A DNA stretch of 39,685 nucleotides, from positions 1 to 39,685 of the forward strand of contig JAQBQF010000314.1 of the NCBI GenBank assembly GCA_028287115.1. The letters are read 5' to 3'. How positions within the stretch are numbered: position 1 is the stretch's first letter; each line of letters begins with the position of its first letter. The notes under the pieces are model-generated. The model worked only from the letters and a program-made list of their open reading frames with translations. It was not told where the DNA came from and searched no databases. Made by a program: the position numbers and the translations under genes. Of this stretch, positions 1 through 7,751 are shown piece by piece. This DNA comes from Myxococcales bacterium (GTDB lineage Bacteria > Myxococcota_A > Polyangia > Haliangiales > Haliangiaceae).

Positions 1-1
1 G

Positions 2-1138
2 ACCGTTAGTTCGGCCACCGCAATGGATGCGGTTGGCCTGGAACAGTCAGTCGTCCAGATCGTTGCCGAAACGAGCGACAACGCTCGGGCCTACGTGATC
101 GACGAAACCGGACGGATCGAGGACACCAAGACTTTTTGGGATCGAGAACGAATCGCACGAAACGACCGCTACGGGAAGATGGCCCCAGAGCTCTTCGCGC
201 AGGCCCAACTAACCTCGAGCTCGAACGACATGATCACCGTCGACATCATGGTGGTCGCCGATGTTCCTGAGCCGCAGTTGCCCTACGACGGGACGGACAA
301 GTACGTCCCGATTACCGAGTTCGAGCAATGGTTCAATGCTCAATCGATCGCTCAACAGCCCAGAATTTCCGCCGCGAAGACTCATCTACTTAATGTGCTG
401 GCAAGTCATGGCGCCCAAATTATCCAAAACCCGAGAGGCCTGCCCAGCGTCAGAGCCTCTGTTCCCGTCTTTCTATTGCAGTCTCAAGAACTCAATGGAT
501 CTGACATTGTCCGCATTGATCCTGTGCCGACTGATTCCCCACATCTCCTGAGCGATCACGCCGGCCATACATCAATGAACGGATCGCTTCTGAGCGGTGG
601 GTTGAGCGGTGGCAACTGTGGGGGGCCATGTGATGGCGGCAGCGTCGACGTTGGACTATGGGAGCGCGATGGCCAGGGCATCGCAGGAGCGGGGAACGCC
701 TCTGGATTGGCGCGTCAGAATACGCGCATCTCGACGAGCAACTCCGTCACCGGCTACCTTGAATGCCCGAAGGTCTGCACGGTCGACGCCAACTGCACAT
801 CCGACGGACAGACAGATGTCGAACGACATTGTGTTGTCGCGGACGCAGGGGCTCAGTGCCCAACTGGCGGCATGATCTGCGTGCAGGACCACCTCACTTG
901 GGTCGCTGCTTCTGTCGGGATGTACGGGAACTATGGTTACAACACGACCACCCCAAGCGGGTCCGAGGATGGTGTCCCGAATGTGCCGACCGGTGGTTAT
1001 TGCACGACTGACCCCGATTGTGCCGGCGGGATGACCTGTCACGCGAATCAGTGCTTATCGTGGTTCTCTTCGACCGGTGCCTGGCACGTCGACTTCCGCG
1101 TCGGAAACGATGACAGTCAAGCGGGGTTTGATTACTAA
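2..1138 (+). CDS. S8 (subtilisin-like) peptidase, N-terminal piece, 5'-partial and frameshifted
   Basis: This is the front part of a secreted subtilase-type serine peptidase. The frame is open to the left edge, so the true start lies outside the window; the first in-window ATG is at 23. The segment GSVDVGLWERDG (residues 206-217 from that ATG) resembles the S8 Asp region, and QDHLTWVAASVGMYG (His290) resembles the His region. Between and after these are Cys-rich inserts of the CxxDxxC type (CTVDANC, CTTDPDC) common in myxobacterial secreted proteins. The frame stops at 1136-1138 before any catalytic Ser. The Ser region continues in another frame from about 1132, so the gene is interrupted by a single-base-class frameshift. 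The base composition is visibly poorer in GC than the core genes further right. The family call is solid because of the downstream Ser motif; the exact Asp is uncertain. Confidence 0.7.
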   Translation, partial: TVSSATAMDAVGLEQSVVQIVAETSDNARAYVIDETGRIEDTKTFWDRERIARNDRYGKMAPELFAQAQLTSSSNDMITVDIMVVADVPEPQLPYDGTDKYVPITEFEQWFNAQSIAQQPRISAAKTHLLNVLASHGAQIIQNPRGLPSVRASVPVFLLQSQELNGSDIVRIDPVPTDSPHLLSDHAGHTSMNGSLLSGGLSGGNCGGPCDGGSVDVGLWERDGQGIAGAGNASGLARQNTRISTSNSVTGYLECPKVCTVDANCTSDGQTDVERHCVVADAGAQCPTGGMICVQDHLTWVAASVGMYGNYGYNTTTPSGSEDGVPNVPTGGYCTTDPDCAGGMTCHANQCLSWFSSTGAWHVDFRVGNDDSQAGFDY

Positions 1139-1329
1139 TAGCTCCGCCGCCAGGAACGGGTCTGGCGACTCCCTACATTAATCGAAGTGCCAGCCTTGCA
1201 CCCGATTTAATCAATTGGGCCGGTCGCGCCTACGGAACCTTTGCCACTGCAGCGGGCGGAGACACTAACACGGCAGTAGTTCAGAATGCCAATCTAAAGA
1301 ACGGTCTAACCGTAGGGTGGTATGATTAC

Positions 1330-2187
1330 TTGACCTACAGCGATCAAACCACCCACAGGCGCTCCGCACCAACGATTAGTGTTGGCAGTAACTATCTAAA
1401 CCCATTGTTTGACACGAGCTTGGAGCGCCCCCATCTCTTGGGCCCAGGAAATCATAGCGGTCAACAGAGCGGTATACATATGCCGGTGATTGAACTGGTC
1501 GGGCCCACAAACCAGATGCGGTGGGGTGTCAGTACGATCACTCCAATTTCAGGTTCGAGTTTTGCGGCACCCGCAATTCTCGCGGTCGCGATTCAGGCAC
1601 AACAGTTCGAGGGCTGGTTTAGTGCCCTCGCCTTCCCAATGGTTAACAAGGCGGTTTTGCTGGCTGGAACACGCGACGCCAACGCTGACGGCGCAATCGG
1701 CAAGGGGAACAAATGGTCCTCGCAGCCGAGCGACGCAGAGGACGGTGCAGGGCAGATCAACTATGCATACGTCAGCGATACGTTGAATAACAACAGGTAT
1801 TACTGGACGGACCTGGCGGATAGCAATTTCGTGTCCTGTGGTACCAATTGCCGCACATACGTCGTTACTTCTATCTCTATACCTTATACCGTGACTGCTC
1901 GTGTCGCGCTTGCATGGCAGTCGTGCATGACTACCGAGGCTGGAGGGGCCACGCTCAACAACGATCTCGATCTCGCGCTGAATTGCGGGAGCCACGCAAC
2001 CTGCGCGCAGACGACGCTGTCTGACACTGTAACGAGTGAGCTCGAAATGCTCGAACGACCCGCCTGTGGAATAAGGACTGCAGATCGCGTGTGCTCGATT
2101 GAGATACGTATCAAGAACGGTGCCGCGCTCGCGTCCTGCGGTTCTACAACAACAGAACGAGTGGGAGTGGCGTGGAGTCTTCACTAG
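1330..2187 (+). CDS. S8 (subtilisin-like) peptidase, C-terminal piece carrying the catalytic Ser
   Basis: This is the second half of the peptidase that starts at the left edge. Its frame is open from about 1132, directly where the upstream piece stops, and has no ATG, GTG or TTG before a TTG at 1330. It therefore has no convincing start of its own. GSSFAAPAILA at about residues 76-86 is the S8 catalytic Ser motif (GTSxAAP type). It is followed by LLAGTRDANADG and GAGQINYAYV, typical of the end of the peptidase fold, then a beta-rich C-terminal domain with Cys pairs. The simplest reading is one ancestral gene with a one-base indel near 1130-1138. A programmed shift or sequencing error cannot be excluded. 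The next gene starts inside its last codons. Confidence 0.7.
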   Translation: MTYSDQTTHRRSAPTISVGSNYLNPLFDTSLERPHLLGPGNHSGQQSGIHMPVIELVGPTNQMRWGVSTITPISGSSFAAPAILAVAIQAQQFEGWFSALAFPMVNKAVLLAGTRDANADGAIGKGNKWSSQPSDAEDGAGQINYAYVSDTLNNNRYYWTDLADSNFVSCGTNCRTYVVTSISIPYTVTARVALAWQSCMTTEAGGATLNNDLDLALNCGSHATCAQTTLSDTVTSELEMLERPACGIRTADRVCSIEIRIKNGAALASCGSTTTERVGVAWSLH

Positions 2188-2912
2188 CGTTTGGTCTCTT
2201 GCTGATCGTCGCCGGCTGTGGCGATAACTATGAGTCTTGTCCTCACGACCAGGGCTCGGTCTTACCGGCGGATTTACCGGCGTGCGGCCCGGCGCAGGTC
2301 TTCGTGACTCGAGATATTTCGACGCTGACGCCATCACAGGCAGAGGTCGATCGCTATTTCCATCGATGGCAAAAGGCAGATATCGCAGAACCGATCCTTG
2401 TTGGTCGGTTTCCTCAGAAGTATCGTGGCGGGACGACGATCTATACAAAGAACCCGCAAGTGATTGCGGCGTGGACAGCCGGCCAACTGATAACGGGGGA
2501 TCAGGAGTTCGACCAGCTCATTGCCGAGCTACATCCGAGTCGCATCGACAAGTTCTGGCACGATAACGGGGATGGCTCTTTCTATTTCCTTCTGTTGACA
2601 GACGCAGTCTTCAATGAAGAAGTATTTGCGAATCGACTTAGTGCCCTATTATCATGGACCGTGTACGTCGGACCTCGTCCGAAAGATGATGGGTATTGGA
2701 GTTGGCCTGAATCTTCGAACGCAACCGGTGATGATCAGGCCACTGCGCAGGTCGACTTCAAATTCGGTTGGGGCGACTGCTTTGTGAGTTGTTTTGGATT
2801 TCACTCCCTCCGCATCATCATGCCGGCAGTTGGCGAGGCGGTCGTCTACGATCTCGGCGGAGATCCGCTTCCCGAGTACCTTCAGTTGAGCCCAAATACA
2901 AAACCTCTGTAA
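2172..2912 (+). CDS. hypothetical lipoprotein
   Basis: Product not recognised. The 246-residue protein starts with GTG at 2172, overlapping the end of the peptidase gene by 16 bases, which suggests translational coupling. The N-terminus has a short hydrophobic stretch ending in the lipobox LLIVAGC (Cys16), so it should be lipid-anchored after export. The mature part has Cys pairs (CGDNYESC; DCFVSCF) and no transmembrane segment. The overlap with a secreted peptidase suggests a related extracytoplasmic role, but no domain was recognised. It shares the lower-GC composition of the peptidase and is probably part of the same acquired segment. Confidence 0.6.
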   Translation: MESSLAFGLLLIVAGCGDNYESCPHDQGSVLPADLPACGPAQVFVTRDISTLTPSQAEVDRYFHRWQKADIAEPILVGRFPQKYRGGTTIYTKNPQVIAAWTAGQLITGDQEFDQLIAELHPSRIDKFWHDNGDGSFYFLLLTDAVFNEEVFANRLSALLSWTVYVGPRPKDDGYWSWPESSNATGDDQATAQVDFKFGWGDCFVSCFGFHSLRIIMPAVGEAVVYDLGGDPLPEYLQLSPNTKPL

Positions 2913-2925
2913 AAGCGCGCGTGAC

Positions 2926-3842
2926 GTGGACCTCCAGGCACTAGAAACGAACGCACTCACTCAAGCGACCGGTCGTCGAGAGAACCTATTCGTCTTGCGA
3001 AATCCGTGCACCGAACGAGTGTCAGGCTCAGTCGTAGGGCGCAAACCGCGCGGTCGATTGTCGGTGAGCGTTGAGGCGGGCGAGCTCGGCTTCGGTTGTG
3101 CCACGATCTCGTTCTGCGACAAGCAAGGCGATCTGCTCGGCGCGATCCGGATGGCGCGCACCCCCGAGAAGAACAAGCGAACGTTGAAGGCGTCGCTCGC
3201 CGCAGAGCTGTGCGCCGTGCTGCGCACGAATCCCGACCTGAAGATCGTCAAGGTCGCAGACGGCGTCGACGACAACTGGACCTTCCTGTCCGACGAACTG
3301 CCCGCCGGCGACGAGGCGCTCGACTTTTTCCACGCGAGTGAACATCTGCACGCTGCGTGCGCCGCCGCGTACGGCGACTCCACGCGCGAGACCCGACATC
3401 GCTTCGAGGAACTCCGCGACACGCTTCGCGATGAACACGACGGTGTCGGTCGGGTCATTCGGGCCCTCGATCACCTCCGCAAGCGATTCCCTCAGCGCAA
3501 GACGTTGCACCAATGCGCCGCCTACTTTCGAAGACACCGTCGACGAATGAACTATGCGGATCTCGTCGAGCGTGGGCTTCCGATCGGTTCCGGTGTTGTT
3601 GAAGCGGCGTGCAAGACGCTCTAGCGCAGCGCCTCAAACTCAGCGGCATGCGCTGGGGACGCGGCGCACAAGCGATCCTCACCGCACGTGGCTGGGATCA
3701 GAGCGAGCGATTCGACGAAGCGTGGGCACTGCTCGTCGCGAAGAATCAGGTCGAAGTTCACGTGCTCGCGAACATCATCCCGTTCATGCCGCCCAAGCCC
3801 GCGAAGGAGAAGAGACCACGCCGCGCGAAGAGCGCAGGATGA
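2926..3842 (+). pseudogene. ISKra4-family transposase relic (N-terminally truncated, frameshifted)
   Basis: This is a remnant of an ISKra4-family DDE transposase. Recognisable blocks in order are ARTPEKNKRTLKASL, VADGVDDNWTFLSDELP, DFFHASEHLHAA and LPIGSGVVEAACKTL, the last being the C-terminal signature. The frame then stops at 3624. The conserved continuation AQRLKLSGMRWGRGAQAIL is in another frame from about 3615 and runs to 3842. Restoring one base in ctctagcg (for example ctcgtagcg) rejoins KTL with VAQRLKLSGMRW. Homology begins only near 3040, so the N-terminal part of the usual protein, including the first catalytic Asp region, is missing. No clear terminal inverted repeats were found. 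The element is almost certainly dead. Confidence 0.85.
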
Positions 3843-4608
3843 GAACTACACCCTCACGATAGGCCGCGGTGAACTCGCGCTTGCGCTGAATCGCTTCGAG
3901 GCGGGCCCACAGGTTGCGCGCGGCGATCGTGGGCCGCAGGTTGCGGCGGGGCTCGCGACTGGTCGGCGAATCGCGCCAGGACTGGCGCAATACCGCATAG
4001 CGGCCCATCACGTACCGGCCGGTCTGTTGCCGCTTGCGCGCCTGTTCGTTCTCGACCGCAGCGACACGCGCGCGGACGTCCGCGAGGATCTGCTCGCGGT
4101 CGCCGAGCTCGGGCGGAATCGTGAGGTGGAGCGTGACCTCCTCGGGCATCGTGCCGTCGACGGCAAAGAAGTGCTTGGGTCGGGTCGCGGTGAGCGGCTG
4201 TCCGCTCATCAGCGCGCGGTATCCGCTCGCGCCGGGCCAGTCTTCGACGCGCGCGCTAGCCCATCTTTGACCGGGTTGGTCGCGATGTAGACCAGCTTGT
4301 CGATGAGGTCCTCGGGGGTCTCGAGCCGGACCACGCACACCTGTTCGCTCGAGAAGAAGTTCTCCCAGCGCCCGCGCAGCGCGTTCATGCACTTGGCCAG
4401 GAGCTTGTGAAAGTGCTCGTAGAACGCCGGTGCCGTGCCGCATCGATCGTAGATCGCGTTGTGCAGGTGATTGGATATCGAGATGAAGGCGAGGACGTCG
4501 ACCGCGCAGCGTTGCGCGGCGACGGCCAGGCAGTACACGAACGCGTTGTTGGGTCTCCGGATCGGGCCGCAACAGAAACTGTCGCTGCGTGCAGCGTCGC
4601 GTCACCAT
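3840..4608 (-). pseudogene. REP-associated Y1 (HUH) transposase relic, leftward
   Basis: This encodes a Y1/HUH transposase of the IS200/REP-associated type, spread over two frames. In order, VTRRCTQRQFLLRPDPET is in one frame. AFVYCLAVAAQRC, SNHLHNAIYDR with the HUH-type HxH pair, and LVYIATNPVKDGL are in a second (4209-4538). ARVEDWPGASGYRAL, DGTMPEEVTLHLTIPPEL and LRQSWRDSPTSREPRRNL are back in the first. The shifts fall near 4545-4555 and 4252-4258. The C-terminus breaks off after TAAYREG, where the paralogous copy at 4800-5228 continues with a GTYWLKKFANVPLA tail. The break coincides with the right end of the ISKra4 relic, so that insertion or a later deletion probably removed the tail. 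The N-terminal end near 4609-4660 is also degenerate. Confidence 0.8.
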
Positions 4609-4799
4609 GGAGGTGGAGCCCGGATAGACAGGACGAGGGAGCGACGCGGCGCGCCCGGGAAATGCACGCGGCTTGCCAGCGCCAAGGGTGCACGATCACG
4701 AGCGTCGCGAGCTCGAAGCGTCCGCTCGCCGGACGAAGCGTCCGCATCGCGGCGGACACCGGACGGTGCCACGGAGGGATCGGGCTGGCATCGCAGTGA

Positions 4800-5228
4800 C
4801 TTCGGGGTCTCGCATCTGCGATCACACGTTGCCTCACGACTCCTCCCAACCTCGGTGTGGACCTGGCTCCAGAGCTCGGCCCCGTGGACGAGGTCATCCG
4901 CGAGATTCGTGAAGGCGTGGAGGCCGTCGAGGAGAGCGTGCTTGCGTCGCGCCGCATCTCCGGCGCGCGCGTGCTCGGAGTCAAGAGCGTGTGCAAACAG
5001 TCCTGGCAGGATTCCCCGACGAGCGTCGAACCTCGGCGCAATCTCCGGCCGCGCTTCGCGGCGGCAAACCCGATCTCGCGCATCGCCACCCTATTGCGCT
5101 ATCGCGCGTTCCTCGATGCGTATCGAGGTGCCCGGGACGGCTGGCTGGCCGGCCACGCCGCCGGGTTTCCGCAAGGCACCTACTGGCTCAAGAAGTTCGC
5201 GAACGTCCCGCTTGCAACACCGAACTGA
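4800..5228 (+). pseudogene. REP-associated Y1 transposase, C-terminal fragment, rightward
   Basis: This is a second Y1 transposase relic, in the opposite direction to the one at 3840-4608. Only the C-terminal third remains. LTTPPNL aligns with LTIPPEL of the other copy, CKQSWQDSPTSVEPRRNL with LRQSWRDSPTSREPRRNL, and RAFLDAYRGARDGW with REFTAAYREG. It ends with FPQGTYWLKKFANVPLA, the typical tail of this family. The frame has a stop at 4797-4799, so it is open only from 4800; the first GTG is at 4857. The HUH motif is absent, so the product cannot be an active transposase. The two copies are clearly related but too diverged to be a recent duplication. Confidence 0.75.
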
Positions 5229-5718
5229 TCTGATCTCCCCGTCATGTCGACGCTCAAGCGAAGGGCTGGCTTTGACTTCGAGCGTGGCCGCTGCACTCCG
5301 GATCGCCTGGTTCGAGCTTGGGCTTGCGTTTGCGCTTGAGGATCGAGTTCGCCGGGCTTCGAGCAGCAAGCCGATCGAGATCGCGACGAATCCCATTCGC
5401 ACGATCGGCACTATCGTGCAGTCAGCATGCCGCGCGCCTCGCACGAGTCTGCGGACGAGGACACGGTCCGAAGCTCCTTGCGTGCGCTGTCGACACGGTG
5501 GGCGTCGCGGCACTCTCGCTCGCTGGAATCCTGTGGCGGTACTATCGCGCCCGCGGGTATGAGATCGAGCGAACGAGTGTGTCTCGGCACGCCTCGAAGC
5601 GCTGCCGCCCGGCGAGGTCACCGGCGGCGTGGGCCGGTCGCAGCGTGGGCCGGTGGCGCGGCCTGTCGGCAAACTGACCGCGTGTGCCCACCGGCCTAAG
5701 TGCTAAACTCTGAACGTC
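5229..5718. other. gene-free stretch between transposase relic and TA pair
   Basis: No convincing gene was found in these 490 bases. Several overlapping frames are open, but they are rich in Arg and Ser and look like chance open frames of GC-rich DNA. The only structure noticed is a perfect inverted repeat, GCACGAT and ATCGTGC separated by seven bases, at 5399-5419. Just before the antitoxin gene, TGCTAAACT at 5701-5709 resembles an extended -10 element, without a good -35 partner. Confidence 0.5.
5399..5419. repeat. perfect inverted repeat, 7-bp arms
   Basis: GCACGAT (5399-5405) and ATCGTGC (5413-5419) form a perfect stem with a seven-base loop inside the gene-free stretch. There is no T-run behind it, so it is not a classic terminator. 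It could be a leftover of a mobile element or a chance palindrome. Confidence 0.35.
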
Positions 5719-5949
5719 ATGGGAGATTGGATCGTCTCGAGTCCTGGCGTGCTTGGTGGAAAACCGTGTATTCGTGGAACGCGGATCAGCGTCGAACACA
5801 TCATGGAGTTGCTCGCGAGTGGCGCCAGTCGCGAGGACGTCCTTCGCGCGCATCCGCACATCACGGCGGACGGACTCGCGGCGGCACTTCAGTATGCGGC
5901 GCGCTCGCTGAAGAATGAGGTTGTCTGGGATCTAAAGATCCCCGCATGA
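5719..5949 (+). CDS. DUF433-family antitoxin
   Basis: This is a small DUF433 protein of 76 residues, the usual length, and the presumed antitoxin and DNA-binding half of a toxin-antitoxin pair. The family signature is clear: an N-terminal ISSPGVLGGKPCIRGTRI-type block (residues 6-23) followed by a helix-turn-helix-like part, MELLASGASREDVLRAHPHI. The stop codon overlaps the start of the next gene by four bases (ATGA), so the two are translationally coupled. The partner is a DUF5615 PIN-like protein, the standard DUF433 partner. Autoregulation is expected from the family; an extended -10-like TGCTAAACT lies about 10 bases upstream. The pair sits beside transposase relics, as such modules often do. 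Confidence 0.85.
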   Translation: MGDWIVSSPGVLGGKPCIRGTRISVEHIMELLASGASREDVLRAHPHITADGLAAALQYAARSLKNEVVWDLKIPA

Positions 5950-6200
5950 AGCCGTTGGACCTACGTCTTCTAACGGACGAGAACATCCATCCAGACGTCG
6001 TTGCCGGCCTGCGGAAACGCGGCAAGGACGTAAGCACCGTGGAGGACGAAGGTCTGCGTGGAAGCGACGATGTCGTGATCCTTCGACACGCGCGCGCGGC
6101 CGGGCGAGTCGTCGTAACGCACGATTCCGATTTCGGAAAGCTCGCCGTTCAAGCCGGCGAACCATACACCGGCATCTTGTTCCTCAGGCATCTCACCTGA
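5946..6200 (+). CDS. DUF5615 PIN-like toxin, frameshifted near its C-terminus
   Basis: This is the presumed toxin partner of the DUF433 antitoxin, a PIN-like (Mut7-C/DUF5615) predicted ribonuclease. Acidic residues typical of the fold are present: LLTDENIHP (residues 8-16), ILRHARAAGRVVVTHDSDFG and GILFLRHLT. The frame stops at 6198-6200, giving only 84 residues. The normal ending continues in a different frame from 6199, EFVLDVLSALEASSIDVTPP and onward, to a TAG at 6319-6321. Removing one T in acctgagttc rejoins both parts into a full-length protein of about 125 residues. The last helix and strand are therefore lost. The toxin is probably inactive or weakened, unless this is a sequence error. 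Confidence 0.8.
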   Translation: MKPLDLRLLTDENIHPDVVAGLRKRGKDVSTVEDEGLRGSDDVVILRHARAAGRVVVTHDSDFGKLAVQAGEPYTGILFLRHLT

Positions 6201-6321
6201 GTTCGTCTTGGATGTGCTGTCAGCGCTTGAGGCGTCGTCGATCGATGTGACACCTCCATTCATCGCTGTCGTCGAACGAAAGGATGATCAGGTTCGTGTC
6301 CGTGTCCGATCCGGTGTCTAG

Positions 6322-6695
6322 GTTCTTGTTCGGAGCCGACACCCTTATGCCTGGCGTGGTCCAGTCATCGTCGAGGAGATTCAAGGCGTGCTTCGGATTG
6401 GCCCGGCCGGGAAAGGGTTGCGGACGCGGAGTCGATGGCCTGGCGAGCGGTTAGTCGGGTAAGCGAGACAACGCGGAGATCATCGGTGGGCGAACAACAG
6501 GTGGATCTTCGCCACCGCGATGCAACGATCACGGATCGGATGCAGGTGGATCTAACTCGAAGGCCGGGCTGAGGTTGCCGTCGAACAGCTCGGGGGTCCA
6601 CGGGGTGCGAACACAGGCGGTCGATGCGCGAGGCCCAGACGGTCGAGCAGTGTTCGTGCGGACGCACCACAAGAAACCCTGACGGTCGTGACGAG
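6322..6695. other. gene-free stretch left of the ACAD operon
   Basis: No gene or recognisable domain was found in these 374 bases. Open frames on both strands have no start context, no codon-use resemblance to the neighbours and no familiar motif. It separates the toxin-antitoxin relic from the 3' end of the phosphotransferase gene and may be the right margin of the accessory island. Confidence 0.45.
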
Positions 6696-7751
6696 CTAGA
6701 TCGAGCCGCGATCGATCGCGGTCTTCGCTTGATCCGCGAGTGCGCGCACGACGAGGTTCAGCGGCGCGAACCTTGGATCGGTGGTCAGTCCTTTGGCGAA
6801 CCGATAGTAGATCTGCTGGAGGATCACCGCGGTCTTGTAGAGACCGAACGCGTAGTAGAAGACGAGATCGGGCGACGATCGGCCGGAGCGTTCGAAGTAG
6901 CGGCGGGCGAAGTCGGTGCGCGTGATCATGCCCGGCTTCGTCGTGACGCCGAACAGCGGTTGCTGGAAGAGGGCGGCGTCGGAGGCCTGCATCCAGTACG
7001 AGAGCGACGTTCCGAGATCCATCAGGGGATCGCCGATCGTCGACATCTCCCAGTCGAGCACGCCGGTGATCCGCTCGAGGGTTGGATCGAAGATCACGTT
7101 GTCGAACTTGAAGTCGTTGTGAATGAGGGCGGGGGAGCTATCGGCGGGCCGGTGCGCTTCGAGCCACGGGCCGACCTCGGTCATCGCCGGGACCTCCTCA
7201 GTCTGCGAGCCGGCATAGCGCTCGATCCAGCCGCGGACTTGCCGCTCGATGTAGCCGATCGGCTTGCCGAAATCGCCGAGGCCGGCGGCGTGATAGTCGA
7301 CCGCGTGCAGATCGACGAGCGCGTCGACGAGCAGATCGCAGACGCGGCGAATCGTCGTCGCATCGAGGTTCGGTAGGTCCTTGCGAAGGATCACGCCGCG
7401 CCGGCGCTCCATCAGATAGAACGGCGCGTCGAGCACGTCGCCGGTGCCTTCGAACGCGATCACTTTCGGTGCGCGGTCGTAGACCGGCGCGAGCTTCGAG
7501 AGCACCGCGACCTCGCGCCCCATGTCGTGGGCGGACTTGACCTTGCTGCCGAACGGCGGCCGGCGCAGGACGTACTCGCGATCGCCGTGGCGCACGAGAT
7601 AGGTCAGGTTCGAGTGGCCGCCCGGAAATTGCTCGACGGAGAGCGCGCCGTGCGCACCGAGCTCGCGGTCGACGTACGCCGAGAGCTTGCCGAGATCGAG
7701 CTCTTCACCCGCGCGAACCGGCTTGGCCTGATCTTCGCGGAGCTCGCTCAT
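6696..7751 (-). CDS. phosphotransferase family protein (APH/ACAD10-11 kinase-like domain)
   Basis: This is a 351-residue aminoglycoside-phosphotransferase-fold protein of the kind linked to acyl-CoA dehydrogenases (the kinase-like domain of ACAD10/ACAD11, which phosphorylates 4-hydroxyacyl-CoA). FPGGHSNLTYLV near residue 43 is the nucleotide loop, and YVLRRPPFG carries the binding-Lys region. HNDFKFDNVIFDP is the HxDxxxxN catalytic loop and GVLDWEMSTIGDP the metal-binding DWE motif. The chosen ATG (7749-7751) overlaps the end of the dehydrogenase gene by four bases; the same frame stays open far upstream only because it lies antisense-like over that gene. Together with the next gene it forms a split version of the ACAD11 architecture. 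A role in breakdown of hydroxylated fatty acids is inference. Confidence 0.85.
   Translation of the reverse strand: MSELREDQAKPVRAGEELDLGKLSAYVDRELGAHGALSVEQFPGGHSNLTYLVRHGDREYVLRRPPFGSKVKSAHDMGREVAVLSKLAPVYDRAPKVIAFEGTGDVLDAPFYLMERRRGVILRKDLPNLDATTIRRVCDLLVDALVDLHAVDYHAAGLGDFGKPIGYIERQVRGWIERYAGSQTEEVPAMTEVGPWLEAHRPADSSPALIHNDFKFDNVIFDPTLERITGVLDWEMSTIGDPLMDLGTSLSYWMQASDAALFQQPLFGVTTKPGMITRTDFARRYFERSGRSSPDLVFYYAFGLYKTAVILQQIYYRFAKGLTTDPRFAPLNLVVRALADQAKTAIDRGSI

Noticed and set aside
5318..5677. 119-codon open frame in the gap before the TA pair
   Set aside because: Arg/Ser-rich, no ribosome site, overlapped by other open frames, no recognisable domain.
6365..6670. Minus-strand open frame in the gap beside the ACAD operon
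   Set aside because: No start context, no motif, composition like a chance frame.
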